In this document: positions 1 through 11,250 of the stretch, in pieces
Layout: every line of letters begins with the position of its first letter
How positions within the stretch are numbered: the first letter of the stretch is position 1
Origin: Favolaschia claudopus
Lineage: Eukaryota; Basidiomycota; Agaricomycetes; Agaricales; Mycenaceae
Reading direction: 5' to 3'
Assembly: GCA_037176885.1 (NCBI GenBank)
Contig: JAWWNJ010000036.1
Location: forward strand, 496,001 to 560,000
Length of the DNA stretch: 64,000 bases
Translations under genes and position numbers: made by a program
Notes under the pieces: model-generated
Seen by the model: the letters and a program-made list of their open reading frames with translations, nothing else
The model's database searches: none
Told to the model about the DNA's origin: nothing

Positions 1-373
1 GTTGGGATTGTGTGCTCACTTCAGGATCCCAATCAAGCTCCTTGAAGGTCTCGGGCCAAGGGTGACGGTCGGGAAGACAAATGCGAAGGAGAGGTGGCAT
101 ATTATCGCCATATATGCCTCCATAGTCGGCTATTTCGGAATAAGTCGTACCGATATTTGCCTTGCGGGTGTATTGAAAAGTGGTCAGATTTGCTGGCTTA
201 TATTCAATGGCATCTAGCTCGTGGTTCAGCCCAATTCGGTTGAGAGAGACATTGGCAGCCTCGGAGTACGTTCCAACGTATTCGTCCGGGTCTCCGTCAT
301 CCGCTGACCAGGTTGTCGGTTCACCAGTCCAACGAAGTGCCGACAGAAGGAGCTTCGAAGGTATGTTGTCCAT
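1..373 (-). CDS. 5' part of unknown gene, truncated by window edge
   Basis: An uninterrupted minus-strand frame starts at ATG 373 and stays open for 124 codons until it leaves the window at base 1. An in-frame TGA (389-391) lies just upstream, so 373 is the first possible start of this frame. The predicted protein begins MDNIPSKLLLSALRW and is acidic, with a repeated D/E-rich stretch near residues 25-35. The composition (W, P, G spread along the chain, no low complexity) looks protein-like rather than random, but I recognise no family. The 3' end, stop codon and any introns further left cannot be seen. The gene is divergent from the amidase gene at 1320, with a shared upstream region of about 0.95 kb. 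Confidence 0.5.
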   Translation of the reverse strand, partial: MDNIPSKLLLSALRWTGEPTTWSADDGDPDEYVGTYSEAANVSLNRIGLNHELDAIEYKPANLTTFQYTRKANIGTTYSEIADYGGIYGDNMPPLLRICLPDRHPWPETFKELDWDPEVSTQSQ

Positions 374-1319
374 AGGAGAGTCAGACTCTCAATCCACCTT
401 GAAGAGTTGAGTTTGCGGCAATAATTCCTCGCTGGTAAGTCGCGGCGGAGGATCGTAATATTTCAGCGCGAGTAATGGGCAGTATCTGGGTCGACTCACC
501 AACGACCTACAGTTGCAAGTTCAAGTTGTGGAGATTCAGGGGTTAAGTCAGGAGTGATCCATGCACTAGTGATCAAGATGGCAGCTGAATTCAAATTTGA
601 AACAGAAAATATCCTCCTCCAGACTCAGCCTTCCGAACTGTGCTGAGCGTTATGTCTGTGGTACGGCGACTTTAAGTCTTCAACACGATGAACACCATGG
701 CGGATCGTGCCGCGATATCAACATAGCCACTGATCTCTTGATCGTCGACGCGTCCGTCCTCAAGAGCTCTTAAGATCTTTTGGCTTAGCTTCAACTTAGG
801 TTTGACCACCCACCCACCCACTGCTGACTCGTCGGCCGGGACTCCCCGCACGCCCACTGCCTTGCCCAAACCTTGCCTCACATATCTTCTTCCTCCTCCA
901 CTGTGAGACCATAGTGATTGAGACCCTAGCTTGGTGTTGGGACGGAGAGTGACTCGGAAGCTGAGCGCGTGAGTCAAATTTTTTTCATAGCATCAACATA
1001 GACCCACAAAACCGAAGGGCAAAAGAGGAAGAGATTTACAGGCCTTGTCTGTAATGTCGCTTATCGCTTTTACCGCTCTGTAAATATGGAGGGAGAGAAG
1101 GAGTTACGGTCAAATACTGATAATCTCCGCTTGCCTTACTTAGAGACCCAGCAGCGACCGGCGCCGGGGTGTGAGGTACAAAGGTACGGGTGGACAAGCC
1201 ATCATTCAATTGCGCAGCAACTTGAAGCGCTGTCAAAGACTTTCTTTCCGCACTCTGATTCCGTTCAAATACGGTTATGCCTCGCCGTCGACCTGCTCCT
1301 CTTCTTTCTTCTACCACCC
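374..1319. other. Divergent intergenic region
   Basis: This is the shared upstream region of the minus-strand gene at 373 and the amidase at 1320. It holds CT-rich stretches close to the amidase start (about 1300-1325), as is common in basidiomycete promoters. A 101-codon minus frame (672-977) has no recognisable content and no splice partners; I do not call it a gene. Confidence 0.4.
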
Positions 1320-3773
1320 ATGCACTTTCGTTCTTTATTCGCTCTTCTGGTCGCGATACAACCCGCCCTTTCGTTTTCAAGTCCAAGAGCTGATACCCCA
1401 ACGTTTCCGGATCTCTATGAAGCCACAATTGCGGATTTACAGGCCGGCCTCGACGCGGGTCACTTCACCAGCGTAGATTTGGTCAATGTGAGAAGAGCTT
1501 CTGCTCTAGGAGTATCTTATGCTAACGTTCTTAGGCCTACTTTGCTCGAATCAATGAAGTCAATGCAGAATTGCATGCCGTGATCGAAACAAGTCCTACC
1601 GCTCTCAAGCAGGCAGCCGACTTGGATGCACAGCGCAAGCAGGGAAAGAAGATTGGGCCTCTTCACGGAATCCCAATCCTGGTCAAGGATAACATTGCTA
1701 CACGCGTCGAAGATGGCATGAACACCACCGCCGGGTCCTATGCGCTTTTGAACAGTGTTGTCCCCGGAGACGCGACTACAGCAGCAAAACTGCGCCAGGT
1801 GAGGATTTTTTCCGGTTTACCGTTGAATCTCTCAAGAGCCTTTGTCTCACAGGCCGGCGCGATTATCCTCGGAAAGGCGAATTTGGTATGTTGTCATGAA
1901 ACGGAGCCTGAATCGGTGCGAACCATCTGTCCCAGTCAGAATGGGCGGCCTTCGGTTCTCTCGCCCCCGATGGCTGGTCGGGTCGAGGAGGTCAGACTAC
2001 CAATCCTTATTATCCCAAGGTGCGTTCCTCTCCGCGACAGTCTTGCGCGCGGTTCCTAATGACTGCATACGGCCAGGGAAATGCCTGCGGTTCAAGCAGC
2101 GGCTCCGGTGTTTCAGCTGCAATCGGCCTTGCTGCCGCAACGTTAGGTTTGATACAGCTTCGATCCACAATTCGTCCTCATATTTACCGCAAACTACAGG
2201 AACCGAGACTGCCGGAAGTATCACTTGCCCGGCCAGTCGCAACAACGTCGTCGGTGTCAAAGCTACAGTGGGCCTTACGTCGCGAAACGGGGGTATGTGA
2301 TGTTCCTTCCTCGTCGATCCATGCGTTGAAATCGTTATGTAGTTGTTCCGATTAGCCAACATCAGGATACGGTCGGTGCGTGCTCCGACCTCCGACCTCT
2401 GTCAGCTCGTTTCTAACACGTATCGTACTCCTTAGGGCCTCTAACACGCACTGTTACCGACGCCGCCATTGTCCTATCCGGTGACTTGATTCCCGAATCC
2501 AAGATCTGCGTCAATATTCATCTCTCTACAGTCATCGCAGGCAAGGACTCCGCAGACAACTACACCGACGCACAACCGGACCAAGTGCCGGATTACACCG
2601 CCGCCTTGAAAAAGGACGCGCTCAAAGGGGCACGTCTGGGCGTGCCGCGTACTGTATTCATCGACAAAACCTGGGGTCGTACGTCGTAAATTGCAGCAGT
2701 TTATTTGAATTATCGCCTCACCAACGCCAGTAGCGATTCCCGCTGCCGCTGCGTTCACAGATGCGTTGAAAACGATGAAAGATCTCGGTGCGATCATCAC
2801 CGATCCCGCCAACATTCCTAACGCTGAAGACATTTTGAAAAACGATGCTGGCAACGTCAGGTTTTATCCTATCCGGCCTGCGTGCCAACTCACGGACTGG
2901 GTTATAGATTGTGCTCGAGACGGACCTCAAGTTTGACATCCAGCACTACCTGTCTACTCTCAAAGAGATCCCGACCAACGTGCACAACATCGCCGACATC
3001 GCGGCTTTCAACGACGCACACAAGGACCTTGAAGAGCCAGCTCTTGACGCCTACACTTCGTGGAATTCGCACTTCATCATATCAGAGCCTAAGCAATTGG
3101 ACGACGCGTATCGCGCGGCTGTGGAACAAAGCCATGACTATAGCCGTGCGAAAGGTATCGATGCCGTGCTGAAGCAATACAATTTGGATGCATTCGTTTT
3201 GCCCGAGAACTCGTTCATGTTTCAGTATGCAGGATTTGGTGCGTTGATCTTCCTTTGCCTTGTGCTTCCACCAGCGCTAACCGCTCGTCACGTCAAAACA
3301 GCCGGATATCCTATCGGTACGTTTGTCGACTCCGGCAATGTGCAACAACACTGAAAAACCCTCTCCTCCTCGTAGTGACTGTCCCGCTCGGCTTCCAGCC
3401 CAATGACACGAAACCAGCGGACTCCGGGGGTAAGGATTCGCCAATCGAGACCGCCCCCGGCATGCCTTTCGGGCTTACTTTCGTCGGGACGGCCTTCTCC
3501 GAAAGCAAGCTCCTTGCCTACGCCTACGCGTACGAGCAGGCAACGCAGACGAGGCTGAAGCGCAAGGCGTACGATAAAGCCACGCCCAAGACGCAGCTGG
3601 TGGATGTCGTGGGCAAGAATCTGCCGAGCGGCGGGGCAAACTCCACTGAGCCCAATTCGAATTCGACCCAGAATGGAGGCGGGACTGGCGCTGCGACGAG
3701 CGTGGGCGTGTCTCGTAGTCTTGGTCTGCTTGTTGCTTCACTAGTGTGCGCTCATGGTGTGGTTAGGTGGTAG
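1320..3773 (+). CDS. Secreted amidase-signature hydrolase, possibly GPI-anchored
   Basis: Thirteen exons can be joined in frame: 1320-1487, 1535-1798, 1853-1885, 1936-2019, 2077-2146, 2200-2292, 2343-2375, 2436-2480, 2532-2675, 2731-2855, 2908-3239, 3302-3316 and 3376-3773, all with GT-AG introns of about 47-65 nt. The product has the amidase-signature (AS) Ser-cisSer-Lys triad: Lys in GIPILVKDNI, cis-Ser in the GSSSGSG loop, and nucleophile Ser in GTETAGSI. AS enzymes hydrolyse C-N amide bonds; the substrate cannot be told from sequence. The start is chosen because it yields a clear signal peptide (MHFRSLFALLVAIQPALSFS), which is unusual for cytosolic AS enzymes. The C-terminus has an S/N/G-rich linker followed by a hydrophobic tail ending GVVRW, resembling a GPI-attachment signal. 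It is convergent with the dehydrogenase gene, 76 bp away. Confidence 0.88.
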
Positions 3774-3849
3774 GGTCTGTATTATTTGTTCACTTCATCT
3801 GGGGCTGTAGGGTCATTATATCTTTATTATAATATTAATCGCACTCATA

Positions 3850-5108
3850 TCACTGCTCTTCGATGATATCGACCAATTTGTTCCACAGCGCTTCGCGATT
3901 CCCTGCGTCGGCGGCCCAATTCCCGAGCTTCTGAGGCTTGAGCTTGTTGTCGAAGTACCTGTCGGCACTCGCTGGGGCAGCAGTGAGAAGCTACGAAGAT
4001 CGCGTAAGACTCAGTTTCACGCAAGAACTTTCCGAAAATGACGCACATATACTGGAAGCGTCGCGTACTTGTCCGGAGTGGTGCCGACGAGCTTTTGCCC
4101 AAACCAGACTGCATACTTCATGAATCCGGGGAACTTGTTCACATCGAATTGTTCGCTGGAGACCAGGCCTTCAGAACAGGGGTACGTGAACGATCAAGCT
4201 CCTGGAAAGACATGATTACCTGGGGAGAGATGGAAATACCGGTACTGGGGGTACCGGATGTTGAGTTCCTGCGGGTGGGATGTTCCATTCAATTAAGGTC
4301 CATGCTGACAGATTGAACGCACCTCGTGGAACGCATCGAGCACGCAGCTATCTCTCTTCGACTGGTTGAGGAACATCGAGGTTTGGCTGATACCCGAAGC
4401 GAGATGGCGTTCCAAGGAAAGGTCATCCGCAGAAAGGTCGTCGAGAGATTGGCCTTGGGCGGCGATTGACAGGACAGAAGCACCCGGGGCGAGGGCTCCG
4501 CGCTTGGTGAGTAGGTAGGCGAGAACGAAACGCGAGATGGCCTGGACGGCAAATGCAGTGTCGTAGCTAGTTTCAGTAAAATATTGAATACTTTGGAAGC
4601 GAGTCGGCTTAGCATATGACTGACCCGTCCGCATTCTTATCGATTGTACCAGTGGGCAGCCCTTTCTGGCACATAATCTACCGAAGACGAATGTCTGAGT
4701 ATGATATGATTTTCAGCAAAAAAACGAGTACACATACCAGATAGTCTATACTGTTGTCCGATGCCATCTGAATAGCGTCCACGGACTCACACATACTCTT
4801 CCTGTCACTGATATAAAGAATTATCAGCGAATTGTCTAGCAGGGTTTGGGCACTACCCACGAAAGATCTCCCTGCACAAACTCCAACTTGATTGAGGCCT
4901 CTTTTGGGGAAAGTGCGCGCAGAGCCTCTAAAACAGCTGCACCACGCGTTTCGTTGCGTCCAAATATCACGATCCTACTGCAGCCCAGTTTTGCAAAGTG
5001 ACGTGCAATCGCGGCACCGATTCCTAGGGTTCCGCCGACGATAACAGCCGTCTTCTGCTGTCCAAGGAGGGAGACCTTTTGCAGTGCTTGCTCAGCTGTA
5101 GACGCCAT
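3850..5108 (-). CDS. Atypical short-chain dehydrogenase/reductase-like protein
   Basis: A multi-exon minus-strand gene, about 300 aa when spliced. Exon 1 runs 5108-4861, exon 2 4801-4738, exon 3 starts at 4677, and the last exon ends at TGA 3850. The N-terminus has a Rossmann NAD(P)-binding loop, GGTLGIGAAIARHFA, followed by IVIFGRN. The C-terminal half matches the fungal SDR pattern: RYPQYRYFHLSPGLV, then a TPDKYA..LPVYL segment and DNKLKPQKLGNWA. Where classical SDRs have the catalytic YxxxK, this protein has an N-Q-S-K-R-D-S-type segment, so the Tyr appears absent. It may be a non-canonical or non-catalytic member of the family. Most introns give clean GT-AG joins. It is convergent with the amidase gene. 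Confidence 0.78.
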
Positions 5109-6066
5109 TTGCAGGGTAAGGTGAAAGTCCTCTCGTTTCTATTTAAGTGAAGACAAGCGATGATGATGCCGACGCGACGCGCAGACGCTTCAGGAGCCAT
5201 ATGCGCCCATTCCTCGCAAAATTTGATCATGTTGACTCATGGAGCATTCGTTATCTTCCGTGTAGCCTCGCTTAATGACCGTGAGCCAGTACTGCATGGC
5301 TCGTCGAGTCGTAGCAGCGATTGAGTCGAATGGTCCGCGTTTGCGGCTTGAATTTGTAGCTAGCGCCGTGGTTCCAAGTCGTTTCAATTACTGATGGAAG
5401 ACCCCATGAAGAGCAGACAGGCCGCCAGATGTGGCTCGTCTAGGAAAGCGAGCAGTACTAGTGTAGATGTGGGACTTGGTCGGGAGTTAGTCAAGCGTGG
5501 TACTTGTGAGCGCGTGTTGGTGATTACGTGTTTCTCATCAACCTCCACTTTTGCACTTACAGGTACACTTCCACGACGTTGGCGCGTTTCGCGGACTGGT
5601 TGGCTGAAAGCTCACCTCCTTACCGTTCATAGTGTCGCTGTGAAGTCTGCCCAAGTCCTTTCAAGTCGAAATTTCAAGTGCTTTGACTGATTTCGAGTCA
5701 ATTTTATGTTTCGAGCGAAGTCGCCGATCAGGAAAAACCTCCTTTGGTAATTTGGCAGAATTTTCCCACATTTTTATGTAAGGAAATAATGCCGAGACAT
5801 TCCGTGAAATTTCGGTAAATTTCACGACATTTCACCAGTGCCGCCCAAATCTCAGGACATTCTGGAACATATACTGAAAGTTTCTTCTCCTTTCCTATAT
5901 TCAACACAATTCTCGGACTCGTAGGTTTTGGCAGGAAACCTGTCAAGTACACTATCAAGAGAAAATACAGAGGTATTGCAACTACAAATACCACAGACCT
6001 GACTGTATCTATTTCTTTAACTGTGGCACCTTCTTTCTTTCCTCATCACCAGAGCAAGGTACAATG
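5109..6066. repeat. Intergenic DNA with AT-rich TIR-like repeat, left copy
   Basis: There is no convincing gene here. From about 5728 the sequence begins GATCAGGAAAAACCTCC and continues into an AATTTCG-rich stretch to about 5900. An inverted related copy lies at about 26830-27003, so the two copies face each other around element G. This looks like one half of an older repeat element split by insertion of G at 6067. Confidence 0.45.
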
Positions 6067-6072
6067 GAGCGC
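6067..6072. repeat. Left 6-bp target site duplication of element G (GAGCGC)
   Basis: GAGCGC lies directly outside the left terminal inverted repeat. The identical hexamer is at 25801-25806, directly outside the right one. Confidence 0.85.
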
Positions 6073-6154
6073 TATGACGTTCCGGACGTTGCAATATTCA
6101 AACCACACACATATATATTGGGGACCAACACATATACGTTGGGGAGCAACACAT
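6073..6154 (+). repeat. Left 82-bp terminal inverted repeat of element G
   Basis: Starts TATGACGTTCCGGACGTTGC, continues through CAAACCACACACATATATAT and ends in a GGGGACCAACAC / GGGGAGCAACAC pair. It matches the reverse complement of 25719-25800 with few substitutions. Confidence 0.88.
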
Positions 6155-6383
6155 ACCTATATATCTTTGTGAATGTCTACGAAAATGTAAGAAATGTTGG
6201 CTATTGCATTAATATGTGTTCGGAAAGTGTGCTCGTTCACGTCATTTTGTTCACGTCATTTGATTGCCATTGCGTGGACCCGAAATCTCCGTCTGCCGCT
6301 TGCTTTTCTCCCTGTACCTTGATCCACCCCGCACCTCTTTTGGCCGTTACGTCTGACGCAAGGCCGACACGACTCTCGTCACT

Positions 6384-6440
6384 CGTCACGATCCACGGGG
6401 TCTGTGACGCGGCGCGTCAAAAACTGTCCACAGTGGACAA
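6384..6440 (+). repeat. Subterminal palindromic module, copy 1 (left end of G)
   Basis: A GTCAC..GTGAC inverted pair is followed by GCGGCGCG, an A-run and CTGTCCACAGTGGACA. The same arrangement recurs at 18208, 25538 (inverted), 57022 (inverted) and 57954 (inverted). Confidence 0.75.
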
Positions 6441-6566
6441 TTTGATTGAGTCTTGTCACTGCAAGGTGCGTAAGCTGCTTATTCTCATAGTCTACTATAT
6501 TCACGTCTTCAGCCCTCTAAATTCCTTCTCTACCCCTCATGTTCGTGTACTTCAATCAAGTTATCT

Positions 6567-8607
6567 TTACAACGTCTCATCCATGAAGTGAGAGAGAACA
6601 GCAAGCCCCTGCGCCCAGAATTTCGCTCGCTCTAGCCAGATTGGATGCGCCAATGAAACAGCGATTTTTTTCTTCATAGTCCGCCCCGCAGCTAGCACCT
6701 CCACGTCTGGATACGCTTCGGCCTCCCACTCTTCTGGCAGCACCCCGTATCCCTCCGGAACAACGTCCTGCGTAACAACGTCAGCAAGAGTGTCGAAAAA
6801 CTTGCGCTCCATCTCTGGGTCTTGGTTGAAAGGGTTCCTGTGGTTGGGCACCTCTATGGCCTCGTGTCTAATCTGTGGATCTTGGTCGGCGCGGATGCGG
6901 TCCTCGAGCATATCGTCTTCGTCTTCGTCTTTGTCTTCGTCTTCGTCTTCGTCGCCCTCGCCCTCATCCTCTTTGTCAGGCGGGTTCCCTGCTCCCGAAG
7001 TACGACGGATCCTTTCTTTGCCCCGAACGCCGTAATACTTCTCGATCGTTTCTGGATGTAAGCTGCCACAATCGTCGCGATAAATCCCATATTTAGCCTT
7101 GCCAATAAGCCGCAAGTCCTGTAGGGCGGTCAGAATTCAAAATGTGATTGGGCCAACGACAAACGACGTACATTGGGGCTCTTGTTGAAGGTTTCTTTTC
7201 CGTCCATAGGGTGAGCGTTCCACTGGGTCTGAAATTCGAGGCAGTCCTTGTTGATGGCTTCAAGGAACAAAGTGTGCAGCAACCAGAGATGTTCTGGTTT
7301 GCCGACATCCAAACAGTGAAGACGCTCCAGCCGAGCAAAGAAGCCGCGCCAGCGGCGGACAAACTGTGTTCCAACCTCGACCCATAGTCGCTCGATACGG
7401 GTATTTCGAGTTGATCTGATTACATTGGTCCTGTAAGTAGATTTGGAGAATAAAAGAAAGTTAACGCACGATCCCCATATGAAGCTTGCGCGATTAGGTC
7501 CATTTCGCATTACCATATAGATAGCAACTGCAACGTTCTCCCCACCTCGATCGCCCCGCATACGGGATGGGAAGCCGTAAATGCCAGCAGCCGTCAAGAA
7601 AACATCCAACACTGTATCCGAAGTATTGTTATTGCTGGCGCGAACGCCGGTGACCTGATTATCTGAGTTTTGTCTGAGACCATATGAAACAGAGAGACAC
7701 CTCACAGTTCGACAGTATCCATCGGCAAGGCCATGGAGGACAATCCCCCAGCGAATCATCTTATGGTGTCCATCCAGATGCCAAAGCGCATTAGGTCTTG
7801 TGACATTGTATACTTTGCGCTTGAGGATGGCCCGTTGACGCAGCACCCGCCCGAGATTATCGACACGTCGAAGAGAGTACATGGCTCGTCTCCTCTGCAC
7901 GCGAAACCCCCTGGAGCGCAAGAAACCCATCAAGTAACGCAGGCCAGACTCAGGTTTCTCCCGTTTGAATCCCTTCACAAGCTCATCAAGTTCGTTGTTG
8001 GATAGGTCTGCATATGTCCTAGAGAGGCCGTGCTTCTTCATATGCCGCCAGAGTGTTGTTCGATGGCAATTAAGCAGGTCCGCAAGCTCAGTGAGCTTTA
8101 TCTGGCGCTCAGGACGTAGAGCTTCTGCCACAAAAGCGAGATTCATGGCTTTGGGGGGACGTCCTCTCTTCCCGGTGCGTATATCTTGAACCAGTACGGG
8201 AAACTCGATTTTGGTGTCCTCTCTACCGACAAGTTATGTCAGATATTTAAACGCAAGATCACAGACTTCGCTCACCTTCCCTGAGCTAGCGCTTTGGCTC
8301 GTCGCAATGCATACACCACATTTCCAAGAAGTTCTGCTGCGCTATGAAGCCAGGAAATAGCCACTGGGGTCTCATCTGAATGCTCAGATTCACCCAGAGT
8401 CACAAGAAGGAGTTTCCCGTCTGAGGTAAGGGCATCAATATGGTGGGCAGCGCGCGACGCGTCCAAGTCTTCTTGCTCAGTTACTGCCAACGCGTGTTCA
8501 TATAGTTCCGTCAATGCTTGATGACTTGCTAACACATTTGCAGACCATCGATCGTAGCCCAAAGGCAAATCTGGCAGCAATGGAAAAGATTGGGGAAGTT
8601 GAGACAT
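6567..8607 (-). CDS. rve-type integrase-core (DDE) protein, candidate transposase of element G
   Basis: A spliced minus-strand gene. Exon 1 starts at ATG 8607 (MSQLPQSFPLLPDLP); an in-frame ATG at 8679 is an alternative. It joins across an intron near 8217-8273 to an exon reading DTKIEFPVLVQDIRTGKRGR. Next comes a helix-turn-helix segment (LTELADLLNCHRTTLWRHM) and an RNase-H-fold integrase core with the acidic triad in LDGHHK (near 7770), GDRGGEN (near 7550) and IERLW (near 7393). Introns interrupt the core after the CRTV and WGS codons. A last intron near 7110-7170 leads to a tail with a long D/E run encoded by a TCGTCT-type repeat (about 6905-6960), ending at 6567. Related integrase-core proteins are widespread in basidiomycetes. 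Its place next to the left TIR and its DDE residues make it the best transposase candidate here, but that role is inferred. Confidence 0.82.
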
Positions 8608-8695
8608 GAAGAGCCGTGTCTGGCTTTGTTCTTGTTTATTATTGTGGGTGCACGACACTTTCTTCTTACTTTCATTCATTCCTTAATCTTAATCT

Positions 8696-9736
8696 ATGGC
8701 TGTCCCAGCACCACAGCCAGCCCTTTTGACGAGGAGCAGCGAGTTCTACTTTGACGTGCCAGGCTATCCCGTCTTTCTGGTCCGTCAAACAACTTGTAAC
8801 AAGCAAGATCTGATTCTTTTGGCCAGGTCGAAGATACTCTTTATAAACTGGACCCCAATACGATCTTCCGTCACTCCGCTGTCCTACAGGATATAGCGGG
8901 AGTTCCTGGACCAGGTGGCTCTCAGCAACTTTCCTCCGACACGAACCCCATAGGTCTACCTGAGGAGCGGGGAAAAGAAGAATTTGAAAAGTTTATTCGC
9001 GTCGCATACGGAAAGTAAGAAGCTCCAAGCTTATCCTTATCCACTAATTCATTGCAAACCTGAAGTCCTGCTACCGAAGACGAGTATGGACAGAGTTTCA
9101 AGTTCCAGGAATCCATTATCAAGACCCTGGAGCTCAGCGACTACCTCATGTCTCCCGCCTTGCGGAGACACTGCTTGTTCATCATCCAGAGGCGCCACTT
9201 CTGTATCCCCCCCGTCCAGTTGATACAGATATGCTACCGTTTTCGAACCAGAGCGTTTTACGAAACGGCCTTCCACTATCTTGTGGCACACCCCATCCGT
9301 GATCTGACAATTGAGGATACACAGAGCTTGGGTTTTGCGGTATACGTTGCTCTGGCGAGACTCAAGGAGGCTCATGCTGAGCACCGTGCGATTCTTGCTT
9401 CAGAGGAACCTCAGTTCGCTCCTATGGGACCTGATGGCCCAAGCCATTGTGCTGGATGTGTTGACAACTACGCTTGCGCCGAAGACTGGCAACGAGTATG
9501 GTGGAATGGCATGGGCCGTTGCTTGTTAGATGGCAGGAACCCTTCCAGCTACTCCGAAAGCAGGGCGTACCTGGAAAAAAATGCATTTTGGGCGGATGAA
9601 CCCTTTCTGTCGTGTCGAAATGCTCAAACATATCCAGAGCAATGTTGGCAATGGCCACTTTTACGACATGACCAAGGTGGTGGCTACGTACCTCGCGCAG
9701 GAGATCGTTGAAGATGAGGGGGAGGTTCTTGACTGA
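8696..9736 (+). CDS. BTB/POZ-domain protein, apparently frameshifted near its end
   Basis: Three exons: from ATG 8696, from about 8826, and from about 9063 onward. The product resembles the fungal BTB family: an FYFDVPGYPVFLVEDTLY opening strand, IFRHSAVLQDI, then IRVAYGN leading into a helical C-terminal half (SLGFAVYVALARLKEAHAEH, and a C-x2-C/W-rich stretch ending WWNGMGRCLLDGRNP). BTB proteins often serve as adaptors for cullin-3 ubiquitin ligases or as transcriptional co-factors; the role here is unknown. After YLEK the reading frame must shift by one base at an A7 run (9575-9581) to continue into MNPFCRVEMLKHIQ..EVLD with a stop at 9736. It is divergent from the integrase gene, starting about 90 bp upstream of it. 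Confidence 0.65.
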
Positions 9737-10005
9737 ATTTGTTTTCTGTTGCTCACATTCCTTCTTCCATTCGCTCATTTATTGCACTCATTACTTTATA
9801 CAAGACTTAATTGCATTTGGGACAACTCAATAGATCGTACTTTGCTTCACGATGTTGGGTGACCTCCGAAAATTTCCTAATTTGGAACCTTTTCGACTCA
9901 AGCAATCTCTCTATTCATTTCTATCGTGATGATACTGAAGACAAGAAAGTGAGCGTACCAGTGGCGTGTGACGTGTCAATTGAAGCTACTATCCATCAAG
10001 ATCAT

Positions 10006-11250
10006 TCATTCCCGCTCTGCCCTAAACCACTCGCTCGCCTCCCCGGAGAGTCGCCATGCCCGCATGCTTCCCAGCCGTATCTCATCGAAGAAGAGGTGTT
10101 CGCCAAATTCACAATAAGCGTCACTCCAGCGTGATCCCAAACACCAGACTGACACCCCCTCAACCACGGAACGGTCCCATATCACCCCAGGGAGATCAAG
10201 ATCGCCGGGATTTCCAGGGCCATGCATAGAACTGTCCGGACCTTCTATGAGGTCGTCGGGAACGGTGTCGGGATGAGTCTTGAGATATTCCTGTCTCTGC
10301 TCATAGTTCAGGATATCCTCGAAAACGGGGTCTGGATGATCATCCCGATATCTCGTAATCTCATCAGTCTCATCCCTGTAGCCCGAATGCAGAATAAACT
10401 TGCGCAAAGACGACTCCGGTGCAAGAGAAGGAAACCAGCTGGTTATGACTTGATTCAGCCTCCGGTAGGTCGGAGGCCCAAAAGCGGGCGGTGGAAGAGA
10501 GAGGACAATATAGTGGAGGCGGTTTAAGCGATTGTCGCAGAGAACTGAAGCCCATCCACCACAATTGTCCAAGTCCCAGAAAGGACACTGCTCCTCATCT
10601 TCGTCCTCTTTCTCGTCAACGAAGGCTTGTTCTCTGTTGTCCTCTCCCTCATCCTCGCTGGATTCATCTCCACTGGTTGAGGACTAATTTCATCAGTAAA
10701 AATAATATATGGAATAAAACATACGCACTGAGAAGTCAACATCACCGGAAGGGTGCGCAAAGAAGGCCAGTTTAAGGAGGTTTGGAAGCTGGTGGGCCTG
10801 GTAGACATTGAAAAATCGATCGGGGAATCCTGTGTCGTTTATGGAGAATGCTACCACCAGAGTTGTCAATCTGACAAGGCGGGGAACAACAGTATGCCAC
10901 GCGAGGGTAAAAGCAGCAACTTCGTCCGCAATATTTGGAAATTCATTCAAGTATATGGATATCTGGAGGGTGAATATCCCGCCAGCAATTGGACATGATG
11001 GGTGGGCTATGAGGTCCAGGAATCCCAAGCCTTGCTCGAAGGAGTAGAGGTCGATGTGCCGGAATATGACAGGTAAGGCAACTGTCCTAAATAGCTGTGA
11101 TATTGACGATAGCTTCAGCAGGCCTTGTTCAAACCCTGAAGAGTCGCTTGTGTCCCGCTCTTCTTCCATGTAGTCAATCGCGAAATCGAGGATGTGTGTC
11201 AGGGTCTCATTGGGAAATATAGGCGCGTTCATCGAGTGTTGCTGAGACAA
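10006..11250 (-). CDS. F-box-like protein (cargo of element G)
   Basis: Two exons. Exon 1 starts at ATG 11250 and exon 2 ends at the stop at 10006; the intron near 10690-10735 follows the GDVDFS codons. The N-terminus (APIFPNETLTHILDFAIDYM ... ISQLFRTVALPVIFRHIDLY) has the spacing of basidiomycete F-box-like proteins: a P-x-E-hydrophobic core and an R-x-V-ALPV-IF motif. An acidic linker (SSEDEGEDNREQ.., DEEQCPF) separates it from a C-terminal region rich in W, D and Y. Such proteins typically select substrates for SCF ubiquitin ligases, but no C-terminal LRR or WD40 repeat is obvious. The frame is intact. Confidence 0.7.

Noticed and set aside
672..977. 101-codon minus-strand frame upstream of the amidase
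   Set aside because: No protein-like features; lies in a divergent promoter region.
5394..5690. 98-codon plus-strand frame
   Set aside because: No recognisable domain or splice partner; probably chance.
6790..7061. Overlapping frames rich in Ser or Val/Phe opposite the integrase tail
   Set aside because: Products of the TCGTCT repeat that encodes the acidic tail; not genes.
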